From contig JAJFFS010000003.1 of the NCBI GenBank assembly GCA_021776515.1, positions 62,001-126,000 of the forward strand: DNA of 64,000 nt, in the 5' to 3' direction. Under the pieces are notes generated by a model. It had not been told where the DNA came from and did no database searches. It worked only from the letters and a program-made list of their open reading frames with translations. Origin of the DNA: Robiginitomaculum sp. (GTDB taxonomy: Bacteria > Pseudomonadota > Alphaproteobacteria > Caulobacterales > Maricaulaceae). The position numbers were made by a program, and so were the translations under genes. This document shows, piece after piece, positions 19,570 through 28,564 of the stretch. Every line of letters starts with the position of its first letter. Within the stretch, counting starts at the first letter, position 1.

Positions 19570-20604
19570 ATGACCGAAAGCTTGAAAAACGGGCTTACCT
19601 ATGCGCAGGCTGGTGTTGATATTAGCGCGGGTAATGCGCTGGTGGAAAAAATAAAACCACTGGCCAGGGAAACCTCGCGCTCTGGTGCTGATACCGGCCT
19701 TGGTGGTTTTGGTGGTGCCTTTGATCTCAAGGCAGCCGGTTATAATGACCCCATACTTATCTCTGGCACTGATGGTGTTGGAACCAAGCTAAGGATTGCC
19801 ATAGATTGCGGCCAACTGGACAGCATCGGCATTGATCTGGTGGCAATGTGCGTCAACGACATTCTGGCTCAGGGAGCTGAGCCACTGTTTTTCCTGGATT
19901 ATCTGGCATGTGCCAGCCTCAATCCTGATGAGGCTATAAAAATTATTGGCGGCGTAGCCAAAGGCTGTCAGTTGGCCAATTGTGCATTGATTGGTGGTGA
20001 GAGCGCTGAAATGCCCGGCATGTATGCCGATAAGGACTTTGATCTGGCTGGTTTTAGTGTGGGAGCCGTTGAACGCGGCGCATTGTTGCCAAAGGAAGAC
20101 AGTATGAAGGCTGGCGATGCGATAATAGCCCTTGGCTCATCCGGGCCGCATTCAAATGGTTATTCCATGATCCGCAAGGTTGTTGAACAATCCGGGCTTG
20201 ATTGGTCAGCCCTTTCGCCCTTTGACAACGGCTCGACACTCTCACAGTCCCTGTTAACGCCAACGCGGATCTATGTTCGTGCGCTGCTGCCACAAATTCG
20301 CAAAGGTGTTATAAAAGGTCTGGCACACATCACAGGTGGTGGTTTGATTGAAAACCCGCCACGCATGATGCCAGAGCAACTTGTTGCTGCGCTTGATTAT
20401 TCAACCTGGGAACTTCCTCCCGTTTTTGACTGGCTTCAATCGAGCGCCGGTATCAGCACTCATGAACTACGCAGAACCTTTAACTGTGGCATAGGGATGC
20501 TGGCTGTCGTCGATGCCGAGAATGCTGATGGTATTATTCAGGACTTATCATCTGCTGGCGAGATTGCCTGGCAAGTCGGTGAACTGACTGATCATCCATC
20601 ATGA
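19570..20604 (+). CDS. purM: Phosphoribosylformylglycinamidine cyclo-ligase
   Basis: PurM (344 residues) closes the imidazole ring to form AIR in purine synthesis. The start region TYAQAGVDISAGNALVEKIKP, the glycine-rich GLGGFGGAFDL, the SGTDGVGTKLRIA motif, and VAMCVNDILAQGAEPLFFLDY are all diagnostic. The C-terminal half has SSGPHSNGYSMIRKV and HITGGGLIEN. It overlaps purN by 4 bases. The promoter must lie in or near the inverted-repeat element upstream. Confidence 0.97.
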   Translation: MTESLKNGLTYAQAGVDISAGNALVEKIKPLARETSRSGADTGLGGFGGAFDLKAAGYNDPILISGTDGVGTKLRIAIDCGQLDSIGIDLVAMCVNDILAQGAEPLFFLDYLACASLNPDEAIKIIGGVAKGCQLANCALIGGESAEMPGMYADKDFDLAGFSVGAVERGALLPKEDSMKAGDAIIALGSSGPHSNGYSMIRKVVEQSGLDWSALSPFDNGSTLSQSLLTPTRIYVRALLPQIRKGVIKGLAHITGGGLIENPPRMMPEQLVAALDYSTWELPPVFDWLQSSAGISTHELRRTFNCGIGMLAVVDAENADGIIQDLSSAGEIAWQVGELTDHPS

Positions 20605-21176
20605 GTGTGCCGGTTGGCGTACTCATTTCCGGGCGCGGCTCGAACATGCAGGCCTTGGTCAAAGCCTGTGAAACACCAGGTTTTCCAGCGCATATTGCCC
20701 TTGTTATTGCTAACCGTCCTGATGCCAAAGGGCTGGAGTTTGCTAAAACAAAAGGCATAAAGACCAAACTCATCGATCATACGGTTTATCAAACCAAACA
20801 GGAGTTTGAAGCAGCGCTTACCAACACCTTGATCGAAAATGGTATTCAGATTGTTTGTCTCGCCGGGTTTATGCGCCTGTTGGGTACTGGGTTCGTAAAT
20901 GAGTGGCAGGGTAAACTTATCAACATACACCCCTCGCTTTTGCCTGCGTTCAAAGGGTTGAATACCCATAAAAGAGCTTTGGAAAGCGGGGTGAAACACC
21001 ATGGCTGCACCGTGCACTTTGTCGATGCAGAAATGGATGAAGGGCCAATTATTGGGCAGATGGCCGTGCCGGTTTATAAAACGGATACCCCGGATATATT
21101 ATCCGCCCGTGTGCTAGGCGAAGAACATAAATTATATCCTGCGTGCCTTTATCGTTTGGTCCGTGGCCAAACATGA
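20601..21176 (+). CDS. purN: Phosphoribosylglycinamide formyltransferase
   Basis: PurN (191 residues) transfers the formyl group from 10-formyltetrahydrofolate to GAR. It begins VPVGVLISGRGSNMQALV. The catalytic part reads VCLAGFMRLLGTGFVNEWQGKLINIHPSLLPAFKG, with the histidine and asparagine in INIHPS. The catalytic aspartate lies in HFVDAEMDEGPIIGQ. The gene overlaps purM by 4 bases, forming a two-gene operon. The ending LYRLVRGQT is slightly short but complete. Confidence 0.96.
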   Translation: MSVPVGVLISGRGSNMQALVKACETPGFPAHIALVIANRPDAKGLEFAKTKGIKTKLIDHTVYQTKQEFEAALTNTLIENGIQIVCLAGFMRLLGTGFVNEWQGKLINIHPSLLPAFKGLNTHKRALESGVKHHGCTVHFVDAEMDEGPIIGQMAVPVYKTDTPDILSARVLGEEHKLYPACLYRLVRGQT

Positions 21177-21335
21177 TTTTTGCCCATTAATAATGATCAC
21201 TACCAATAGTAGTAAAATTGTATAAAATGCGTGTTGGAAATGTCACATGAAGCACGCATTCCCACCTTTTTATTACGTCTCTACTGGCATTGAGCCTCAC
21301 CAGCGCATAAAAGAATCAAACAATAACCCAATTTT

Positions 21336-21365
21336 GCCGACGTGTTGTCGGCCTCGTTAACGAGG
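21336..21365 (+). promoter_or_regulatory. Two adjacent hairpins in the TonB-receptor leader
   Basis: GCCGAC-N5-GTCGGC (21336-21352 with loop GTGTT) is directly followed by the 14-base palindrome CCTCGTTAACGAGG (21352-21365). The second arm contains the GAGG that is the best ribosome-binding site of the receptor gene, 11 bases before its ATG. The two structures share base 21352, so they could be alternative or stacked. Control of translation is an inference. Confidence 0.5.
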
Positions 21366-21376
21366 ATGTTTCCCAC

Positions 21377-23581
21377 ATGACTACTTCTGTACAAAAATCA
21401 TTTCAACGTTTTGGCGGTGCCGCCAGCGTTGTTGCCTTGGCACTTACCGGCGCTTTGGCTATGCCAGCAGCCGCACAGGAAGTTACCAATAACAATGGCC
21501 TTGATGTCATTATCGTAACCGCACAAAAACGTGCTGAAAACATTCAGGAAGTGCCGATTTCCATCAGCACCATGAAAGGTGATGCTCTGGATAATATTTT
21601 GTCTGGCGGCGAAGATATTCTCGCGCTGTCAGCACGCATTCCCAGCTTGAACATTGAATCATCAAATGGCCGCGTGGCCCCGCGGTTTTATATTCGCGGG
21701 TTAGGCAACACCGATTTTGACCTTGCTGCCTCGCAGCCGGTTTCGGTCATCATGGATGATGTCGTGATGGAAAATGTTGCTCTGAAAAGCTTTCCGCTTT
21801 TTGATATAGAGCAGGTCGAAGTCCTTCGTGGTCCACAAGGCACACTCTTTGGACGTAATACAACGGCCGGTATCGTAAAATTTGATACGGTGCGCCCCAG
21901 TGATGAGTTTGAGGTTGATACCTCCGCCAGTTGGGGCCGTTACAACACGGTCCGCTTGATGGGGGCCATGGGCGGTGGCCTTATCGAAGACAAACTTTCC
22001 ATGCGTGTTTCTGCACTTTATGAGCAACGCGACAACTGGATTGATAATGGCTTCACTGGCGTAAACAATGTTATGGGCGGCTTTGAGGATATTGCTGGAC
22101 GTATCCAGTTACTGTTCACCCCGACCGAACGCTTAAGTGTCCTTCTTAGCGGCCAGGCCCGCTCTATTGATGGTAATACAGCCACGCTTTTCCGGGCAAA
22201 TATTTTTGATACGGGCAGTAATTCACTAAATGGCAATTTTGTACGCGACACCGTGTTTTTTGACGGTGGTAACAATAATGCCCAAAATTATGACAATGCC
22301 GGCGTAACCCTGAAAACAGAGTATGAAGCTGACGCCGTCACCTTCACCTCTATCACATCACTACAAACCACAGATGGTGCCAGTATTGGTGATATTGATG
22401 GTGGTAACTTGGCAGGACCAGGCTTTATTCCTTTTCCCTCTGTTACCGAAGGTTCCATCAAGGATCATGATCAGTTCACTCAGGAATTTCGCCTGGCCAG
22501 CAATGGTAGCGGACCTGCCAAATGGCAAATGGGTGCGTACTATTTCAATATGGACCTGGCCCTGGGTACCAACCCGTTCTTTGTCCCTGAAACAGTTCTA
22601 AAACAGTCAAATAGTTCATGGGCTGTCTTCGGTCAGGGTAGCTATGATGTGACAGACCTTTTCACTGTCACTGCTGGTGTGCGTTATACAGAAGATAAAA
22701 AACGCCTTGGCTCAATTGCTACCAATTTCCCCGTACCCGGTGTTGAAATTGAAGGCAACAAAGTCAGCTGGGATGTTAGTGGTAATTACGCCGCAACGGA
22801 TGACGTTAATGTCTATGTACGGGCTGCCCGTGGTTTCCGCGCTCCATCCATTCAAGGTCGGGACGTTGCTTTTTTTGGTCTGCCTACCTCTGCACAGTCT
22901 GAAGTTATCGACTCTATAGAAACTGGCTTCAAGTCTGAGTTAATTGACAATACCTTGCGTTTGAATGCGGATGTTTATTATTATCGCATCAAGAACATGC
23001 AACTAACAGCGATCGGTGGTCTTGGTAATTTCAACCAACTGATTAATGCTAAAAAAGGTATTGGTCATGGCTTTGAATCTGATCTGGAATGGGCTGCTGC
23101 TGACAATGTTGTGATAACGGCAGGCTTTGCTTATAACGACACTAAGCTGAAAGACCCAAATCTGGCGGTTCCAACCTGCGGATCCGGTCAATGTACACCT
23201 CTTGATCCGCTTGATGGAAATGGCAATGCCCTTGTGAATGGAAACCCATTCCCGCAAGCTCCCAAATTTACCGGTAACTTTACATTCCGTTATGCCCAAC
23301 CTGTTGGAACAGATGGTGAAGTTTATCTGTTCTCAGACTGGTCGATACAGGGAAAAACAAATTTCTTCCTCTACCAATCTGAAGAATTCAAAACTTCCGG
23401 CAATTATGAAGGTGGTCTACGCGTTGGTTATGCCCGCAATGACGGCTCACTTGATGCCTCGTTGTTTGTGCGAAACATAACTAATGAAAACAATGTGATC
23501 GGCGGTATTGATTTCAACAACAATACTGGTTTCACCAAAGACCCGCGTATGTTTGGTATTACCGTAACGTTGCACCGCTAA
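21377..23581 (+). CDS. TonB-dependent receptor
   Basis: This 734-residue outer-membrane receptor imports a ligand using energy from TonB. A signal peptide ends near AMPAAAQE (about residue 35). The TonB-box-like IIVTAQKRAENIQEVPISIS comes next, followed by the plug domain with YIRGLGNTDFD and the diagnostic IEQVEVLRGPQGTLFGRNTTAG. The beta-barrel runs to the aromatic-ended strand GITVTLHR at the C-terminus. The sequence style (VTAQKR, EVPISI) is that of the large receptor group found in Sphingomonadales and other oligotrophic bacteria. The ligand is not predictable. It is monocistronic, with a hairpin leader and a strong terminator. Confidence 0.93.
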   Translation: MTTSVQKSFQRFGGAASVVALALTGALAMPAAAQEVTNNNGLDVIIVTAQKRAENIQEVPISISTMKGDALDNILSGGEDILALSARIPSLNIESSNGRVAPRFYIRGLGNTDFDLAASQPVSVIMDDVVMENVALKSFPLFDIEQVEVLRGPQGTLFGRNTTAGIVKFDTVRPSDEFEVDTSASWGRYNTVRLMGAMGGGLIEDKLSMRVSALYEQRDNWIDNGFTGVNNVMGGFEDIAGRIQLLFTPTERLSVLLSGQARSIDGNTATLFRANIFDTGSNSLNGNFVRDTVFFDGGNNNAQNYDNAGVTLKTEYEADAVTFTSITSLQTTDGASIGDIDGGNLAGPGFIPFPSVTEGSIKDHDQFTQEFRLASNGSGPAKWQMGAYYFNMDLALGTNPFFVPETVLKQSNSSWAVFGQGSYDVTDLFTVTAGVRYTEDKKRLGSIATNFPVPGVEIEGNKVSWDVSGNYAATDDVNVYVRAARGFRAPSIQGRDVAFFGLPTSAQSEVIDSIETGFKSELIDNTLRLNADVYYYRIKNMQLTAIGGLGNFNQLINAKKGIGHGFESDLEWAAADNVVITAGFAYNDTKLKDPNLAVPTCGSGQCTPLDPLDGNGNALVNGNPFPQAPKFTGNFTFRYAQPVGTDGEVYLFSDWSIQGKTNFFLYQSEEFKTSGNYEGGLRVGYARNDGSLDASLFVRNITNENNVIGGIDFNNNTGFTKDPRMFGITVTLHR

Positions 23582-23603
23582 ACGTTAGCAAACAAAATTG
23601 CAG

Positions 23604-23634
23604 AAAGGCCCGGCAGATTTGTCGGGCCTTTTTT
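23604..23634 (+). terminator. Rho-independent terminator after the TonB receptor
   Basis: A 9-base stem AAAGGCCCG / CGGGCCTTT with a 10-base loop is followed by a run of T. It begins 22 bases after the receptor stop codon and is the clearest terminator in this part of the window. Confidence 0.9.
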
Positions 23635-23689
23635 CTTGCCAACACCCAAAAACAATATTCTTATGCTCGTTTAACTATGAGGTTTTCCT

Positions 23690-24409
23690 GTGATTATACT
23701 TTTCCAACCGCCCCCCGGACTTGGTGCTGCCAACCCCAGCCCTTTTTGTATTAAACTGGAGGTTCTTCTGAAAATGTCAGAGCTTCCTTATAAAATTAAA
23801 ATTGAAGGCAATCCAGGCAAGGGACCAACCGGGAAAATACCTTTTATCAAAGACAAGAAAAATATGATGGGTGATAGCGGCCTTATTCAACGCTATCTTG
23901 AAAACGAGTATAAAGTTGATTTTGATGCCGGTTTAACTGATCGCCAAAAGGCCGATGGTTTAGCTTATTCTCGTTTGGCCGACGAACATTTGTATTGGGC
24001 CGTGGTTTATTCACGCTGGATGGAAGATGAGAACTGGGCCATTTTAAAGAAAATATTTTTTGGTAAATTGCCCATCCCGTTACGCTGGATTATTCCCGGC
24101 ATTGCCAGGAAAGAGTTGGGCAAAGCCTTGCATGGACATGGCATAGGACGCCATAACCGAGAAACCATATATGCCCTTGCTGGCGAAGACCTGACGGCCA
24201 TATCAGGTTTTATTGGTGATCGTAAATTTGCCTTTGGTGATGAACCCAAGGCCGTTGATGCCGCATTATATGGGCACTTAAGCGGCATTATTGATGCGCC
24301 CTTTGATACGCCCTTAAAACGTGCGGCACTAAGTCATGACAATCTGGTGGCTTATAACGCCCGTATGCGCGCCCGGTTTTTCCCTGAACTTGGTGCGCCA
24401 CCGGGTTAA
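23690..24409 (+). CDS. Glutathione S-transferase-like protein, metaxin/FAX type
   Basis: This 239-residue protein has a GST fold with a thioredoxin-like N-domain (SPFCIKLEVLLKMSELPYKI and TGKIPFIKDKKNMMGDSGLI) and a helical C-domain with DEPKAVDAALYGHL near the end. It is closest in style to the FAX/metaxin-like (Tom37) GST subgroup found in many proteobacteria. A serine-proline-phenylalanine-cysteine at the expected active-site position suggests a cysteine-type thiol site. The start is GTG with GAGG 7 bases before it. The cellular role is unknown. Confidence 0.82.
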   Translation: MIILFQPPPGLGAANPSPFCIKLEVLLKMSELPYKIKIEGNPGKGPTGKIPFIKDKKNMMGDSGLIQRYLENEYKVDFDAGLTDRQKADGLAYSRLADEHLYWAVVYSRWMEDENWAILKKIFFGKLPIPLRWIIPGIARKELGKALHGHGIGRHNRETIYALAGEDLTAISGFIGDRKFAFGDEPKAVDAALYGHLSGIIDAPFDTPLKRAALSHDNLVAYNARMRARFFPELGAPPG

Positions 24410-24419
24410 GTTGTTTTAC

Positions 24420-26012
24420 TCAGCCATAAATCAAATGTGGTAAAGCTGTTGCCAGTGAGGGGAATAGCGCCACCAGCGCCATAACCACAATCTGAATGGC
24501 GACAAACGGCAATGCACCCTTGTAGATATGGGCTGTTGTAACCCCTTTGGGGGCGACACCGCGCAAGTAAAAAAGCGCAAACCCAAATGGCGGCGTGAGA
24601 AAACTGGTTTGCAAATTGATAGCCATCATCACACCCAGCCAGATCGGGTCCACCCCCATGCCCAGCAGGATAGGCCCGACGATGGGGACAACGACGAAGG
24701 TAATCTCAATAAAATCCAGAAAAAATCCGAGCAGGAACATTACCAGCATCACCAGCACAACGGCGCGCACGACACCCCCGTCACCCGACGTGAGCAGGCG
24801 TTCAACGCTTTCATCACCGCCAAGGCCGCGAAACACCAAGCTGAATAATGTGGCACCGATTAGGATAACAAAGACCATGGCGCTGATCTGCGCGGTAGAG
24901 CGGCTTACTGCCTGTAAAACTTTATTGCCATAAAGGCGTAATAAGGCAGCGATGACGCCCGCCAGTGCTGGCAGGATGAGCACCAGCGCCACCCCCTGCC
25001 CGATTTTTTCAATGGCGGTTGTATCAGACCGGCCAAGGCGTAAATCCATCAAAATTGCCAACGCGATCATTGCGGCAAACGCGGCCGCTCCGCCTAGCAC
25101 AAAAATGCGCCTCCAATCCTTTTTGCCATTGGCAACATTACCCAGACGCGTTGCGGCTAAAAAGAGTGCCCCTAACGCGCCAACACCTGCCGCTTCGGTA
25201 ACATCGGCCAATCCACCCAGAATTGAACCTAAAACCGCAAAAATGAGCAATAATGGTGGCAATAATACGCCCAATATAGCCTTCAGGCTGGGCGGGCTAT
25301 CCGCATTGTTTTGAACGGCTGGTGCCATTTCAGGGCGAAAATAGGCAACCACAATCATCCATACCAGATATAGTACCACCAACAACAAACCTGGTAATAA
25401 TGCGCCAGCAAACAGATCACCGACAGAAATTGCTTTTGGTGCAAAATTACCAGCATCCAGTTGTGCTCGTTGATAGGCATTGGAAATAACATCACCAAGC
25501 AACACCAGAACGATGGATGGCGGAATGATTTGACCTAATGTACCAGACGCCGCTATTGCGCCGCTGGACAGAGATGGCGAATATCCGTGACGCAGCATGG
25601 TCGGTAATGAAAGCAGACCCATTGTCACTACCGTGGCACCAACAATGCCCGTTGATGCAGCCAGTAATGCCCCGACCAGAATAACAGATATGCCAAGGCC
25701 GCCGCGCATACGGCCAAACAATTTAGCCATGGTTTCAAGAAGTTCTGAGGCAATGTTAGAGCGTTCAAGCATCACCCCCATAAAAACAAATAATGGCACC
25801 GCCACCATGACTTGCCGGGTCATAACGCCGCCATATATTCGATTGGGAAAGGCGCTGAGAAGTGCAGGGTCAAAATGGCCGGTAAGAATACCTATGCCAG
25901 CGAACAGCAAGGCTATACCGGCAAGCGCAAAAGCTACGGGATAACCCGATAGCAAGACCAGGATCGCCGCACCGAACATCAGCAAATCCAGATGGGAAAG
26001 CAAAAAGTCCAT
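24420..26012 (-). CDS. TRAP transporter large permease (DctM type)
   Basis: This 530-residue, highly hydrophobic protein is the large membrane subunit of a TRAP transporter. Typical DctM segments are GYPVAFALAGIALLFAGIG near the start, ATGIVGATVVTMGLLSLPTML, and AASGTLGQIIPPSIVLVLLGD. The C-terminal part has DFIEITFVVVPIVGPILLGMGVDP and NLQTSFLTPPFGFALFYLRG. It is about 100 residues longer than the common form; the extra membrane helices lie in the middle, as in the long DctM subgroup. It is the last gene of the ate-dctP-dctQ-dctM chain. Confidence 0.92.
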   Translation of the reverse strand: MDFLLSHLDLLMFGAAILVLLSGYPVAFALAGIALLFAGIGILTGHFDPALLSAFPNRIYGGVMTRQVMVAVPLFVFMGVMLERSNIASELLETMAKLFGRMRGGLGISVILVGALLAASTGIVGATVVTMGLLSLPTMLRHGYSPSLSSGAIAASGTLGQIIPPSIVLVLLGDVISNAYQRAQLDAGNFAPKAISVGDLFAGALLPGLLLVVLYLVWMIVVAYFRPEMAPAVQNNADSPPSLKAILGVLLPPLLLIFAVLGSILGGLADVTEAAGVGALGALFLAATRLGNVANGKKDWRRIFVLGGAAAFAAMIALAILMDLRLGRSDTTAIEKIGQGVALVLILPALAGVIAALLRLYGNKVLQAVSRSTAQISAMVFVILIGATLFSLVFRGLGGDESVERLLTSGDGGVVRAVVLVMLVMFLLGFFLDFIEITFVVVPIVGPILLGMGVDPIWLGVMMAINLQTSFLTPPFGFALFYLRGVAPKGVTTAHIYKGALPFVAIQIVVMALVALFPSLATALPHLIYG

Positions 26013-26015
26013 ACC

Positions 26016-26681
26016 CTAAACTTTCTCTTCAATCGCTTGGGAAGGCATCAACGCTGTTCCATTCAGTAATAATGCAGCCCGTAATGCCATGGCAGACCCT
26101 TGAGCCATCATCAGCATTGCAAAAACGGGTATGGAAGTTTTGAGTAAATACACAGCTGGCAAGCCATTGGCCTCGGCTGAGCCTTCAAAAAATGCCCAAG
26201 CGCGCACCGCATAATTGCCACCATATTTAAAAATTAAAATGGCGACCGGCATAAGCAGGAATATTACCCCAAGCAGATCGACAACGGCCCTGCCCCGCTC
26301 AGATAGCTTCTCATAAAAAATATCGACGCGTACATGACCGTTCGCCAACAATGTGGCCGGTGCCGCCAACAGAAACAACAACGCGTGCATATATATGACG
26401 GCTTCTTGTGGTTTAATGGCACTCAGGCCAAATACATAACGGCTGATGACCAATGCGGCGACTGTTAGCATCATTGCCGGTGCCAGCCATTTTACACTTT
26501 CAATGATCATGATGCTAAGCGCGTCAACAAAATGCACCAGTACCCGCGCAACAGCTTCAAGCGTACGTGTTTTGTATCCAGTTGCCTTGAACACCAACAG
26601 GCCAATCGCCAAAACAATAAGTGGGTGGGCCCAGAGCAGCGCCCAACTGCTCACCGTATTGGAAAACAGGAATTGCATCAA
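26016..26681 (-). CDS. TRAP transporter small permease (DctQ type)
   Basis: This 221-residue protein with four to five membrane helices is the small subunit of the TRAP transporter. The DctQ core covers HALLFLLAAPATLLANGHVRVDIFYEKLSERGRA, with the HVRVDIF motif. An extra N-terminal hydrophobic stretch is present. It overlaps dctP by 4 bases and precedes dctM by 3 bases, so subunits are probably made in ratio by coupled translation. Confidence 0.9.
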   Translation of the reverse strand: MMQFLFSNTVSSWALLWAHPLIVLAIGLLVFKATGYKTRTLEAVARVLVHFVDALSIMIIESVKWLAPAMMLTVAALVISRYVFGLSAIKPQEAVIYMHALLFLLAAPATLLANGHVRVDIFYEKLSERGRAVVDLLGVIFLLMPVAILIFKYGGNYAVRAWAFFEGSAEANGLPAVYLLKTSIPVFAMLMMAQGSAMALRAALLLNGTALMPSQAIEEKV

Positions 26682-27805
26682 AAACCGGCAAGCGAGCGTA
26701 ACCGCAAATAGGGGCCATCAGAAACCTGAGCCCACGTACTGGCTTCATGCAGGGCCGTCATATAGCTATCATGAACGGCCTGGGTTTCCGGATCTGATTT
26801 TCCTACTTCGGCAAGAACTTTTTTAGTTGCATCACCGAGGGCTTTCCATATTTCATCAGAAAAATTACGAACCTGAACACCATGATCATCTTGTAGTGTT
26901 TTCAATGCCTTGGCATTTTGCCAACTAAATTGTGCCAGCGAGGTGGACATAGCCCACCCACATGCGCCTCTTATCGCGGTTTGTTCCTGTTCGCTCAAGC
27001 TGTTCCAAACATCCAGATTGGATCCCAAAACCACCGTTGAGCCAGGTTCATGAAAGCCTGGCCCATAATAATAGGGTGCTTCTCGATAAAACCCGAATGC
27101 CAAATCGTTCCACGGTCCCACCCATTCTGTGGCATCAATCGCGCCCGATTGCAGCGCTTGATAAATCGCACCGCCCGCCAGAAGCTTTGGAGATACGCCC
27201 AGTTCGCGCATAACATCCCCGCCAAGGCCGGGAATGCGCATAATCAGACCTTTCAGGTCATCAAGTGTGTTGATTTCTTTTTTGAACCAGCCGCCCATCT
27301 GATGCCCGGTAGAGCCTGCAGGAAACGCAATGAGATTAAAGCGTGCCGATAGCGCGCTCCATAATGCCCTGCCGCCACCATTTTCGACCCAGCCCAATTG
27401 CTCAACGGCTGTCATGCCAAAAGGCACGGCGGTAAAAAATGCAAAGGCTTTTGACTTTCCCAGCCAGTAATATTCAGATGAGTGATATAAATCAGCTGCG
27501 CCTGATGATACGGCGTCGAACTCTTCGTGGGCTGGAACCAGTTCTCCTGCAGCATAGAGTTTTACCGCGAGCGTTCCTCCTGAAAGCTTTCCTATATTCT
27601 GGGAAATTTCTTCGGCAACAGTACCAAGGCCGGGAAAGTTTTTAGGCCAGGAGGTCACCATCCGCAATGTGCGTGCCTTTTTACGTAACACTGCTGGTGA
27701 GGCAGGTGCATCCCCTTCTGCCTTGGTGCTTTCAGGTGCACTGCACGCGGCCAAAGCTGCGCCCAAACCAAGGCCGCCTGTCGTCAATAAAGTTCTACGT
27801 TTCAT
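26678..27805 (-). CDS. TRAP transporter solute-binding protein (TakP-like DctP)
   Basis: This 375-residue periplasmic solute receptor has a leader that combines a twin arginine (MKRRTLLTTGG) with a lipobox (LAACSAP), so it may be a Tat-exported lipoprotein. The body matches the 2-oxoacid-binding TakP branch: AGELVPAHEEFDAVSSG, GSTGHQMGGWFKKEINTLDDLKG, and SGAIDATEWVGPWNDLAFGF with the conserved tryptophan-valine-glycine. A monocarboxylate or 2-oxo acid ligand is therefore likely, by family resemblance only. The ATG overlaps the arginyltransferase stop by 4 bases. Confidence 0.91.
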   Translation of the reverse strand: MKRRTLLTTGGLGLGAALAACSAPESTKAEGDAPASPAVLRKKARTLRMVTSWPKNFPGLGTVAEEISQNIGKLSGGTLAVKLYAAGELVPAHEEFDAVSSGAADLYHSSEYYWLGKSKAFAFFTAVPFGMTAVEQLGWVENGGGRALWSALSARFNLIAFPAGSTGHQMGGWFKKEINTLDDLKGLIMRIPGLGGDVMRELGVSPKLLAGGAIYQALQSGAIDATEWVGPWNDLAFGFYREAPYYYGPGFHEPGSTVVLGSNLDVWNSLSEQEQTAIRGACGWAMSTSLAQFSWQNAKALKTLQDDHGVQVRNFSDEIWKALGDATKKVLAEVGKSDPETQAVHDSYMTALHEASTWAQVSDGPYLRLRSLAGF

Positions 27806-28533
27806 AGGTCACAATCCTTCAATATTTCCCAGCCTTCAGGCCGCAAAATCTCTAGCGGTCTGTATTTGGCCTTGTAATTCATTTTATCGCTATTTTTAAT
27901 CCAGAAGCCAAGATAAACATAAGGCTGCGCATGCACCATGGCCTGGTTTATATGGTCCAGAATTATGAAAGACCCAAGCGAGCGATCTGCCGAGGCAGGG
28001 TCATAAAAACTATACACCAGGGAGGGGCCATCGCCCAGTTGATCGACCAGAGCGGCAGCAAGAAGTTTGCCGTTTCCATCGCGGTACTCACAGACCTGAC
28101 TACGCGCCGTCGTATCTTCCACCATGCTCAAATAATCGGCATAAGACATATCTTCCATGCCGCCATCAGGGTGACGGTGGCGCACATAACGTAATAGCAG
28201 GGCATAATGTTCATCACTGGCCAAGGCGGCCTCGATAGTCCGGTTTAAATCAGCATTTTTTTTAATCACCCGCTTTTGGGTGCGGGTTGGATTGAAAGCC
28301 AAAGCAACAACGCGCACTGAATGACAGGCAGAGCAGGCTTCACATGCCGGGCGGTAAAGAATGTTTTGCGAGCGCCGAAACCCTGCCTGGGTCAGGCTGT
28401 CATTCAACTCCGGGCCATCCAGTGCATGTAAATGGGTAAACAGTTTGCGTTCCATCTGCTCAGGCAAATAGGGGCACGGTGCGGGTGTTGTCAGGAAAAA
28501 CCGCAATTGCTTGAGTGGGAAGGGGTGAGTCAT
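27802..28533 (-). CDS. bpt: Arginyl/leucyl-tRNA-protein transferase (ATE/Bpt)
   Basis: This 243-residue enzyme of the bacterial ATE family moves an amino acid from tRNA to acidic N-termini, marking proteins for ClpAP through the N-degron pathway. The N-domain has PCPYLPEQMERKLFTHL and the cysteine-rich RPACEACSACHSVRV. The C-domain (GNAT-like) has SLVYSFYDPASADRSLGSFIILDHI, and KMNYKAKYRPLEIL near the end. Its stop overlaps the start of the TRAP solute-binding gene, an unexpected operon partner. Confidence 0.94.
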   Translation of the reverse strand: MTHPFPLKQLRFFLTTPAPCPYLPEQMERKLFTHLHALDGPELNDSLTQAGFRRSQNILYRPACEACSACHSVRVVALAFNPTRTQKRVIKKNADLNRTIEAALASDEHYALLLRYVRHRHPDGGMEDMSYADYLSMVEDTTARSQVCEYRDGNGKLLAAALVDQLGDGPSLVYSFYDPASADRSLGSFIILDHINQAMVHAQPYVYLGFWIKNSDKMNYKAKYRPLEILRPEGWEILKDCDL

Positions 28534-28564
28534 CTATAAATTATAGACCGACGTTGTTCAGGTA

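Noticed and set aside
24528-25944. Several plus-strand frames inside the dctM gene
   Set aside because: They are shadows opposite a clear TRAP permease gene; the peptides are rich in Pro, Thr and Arg and match nothing.
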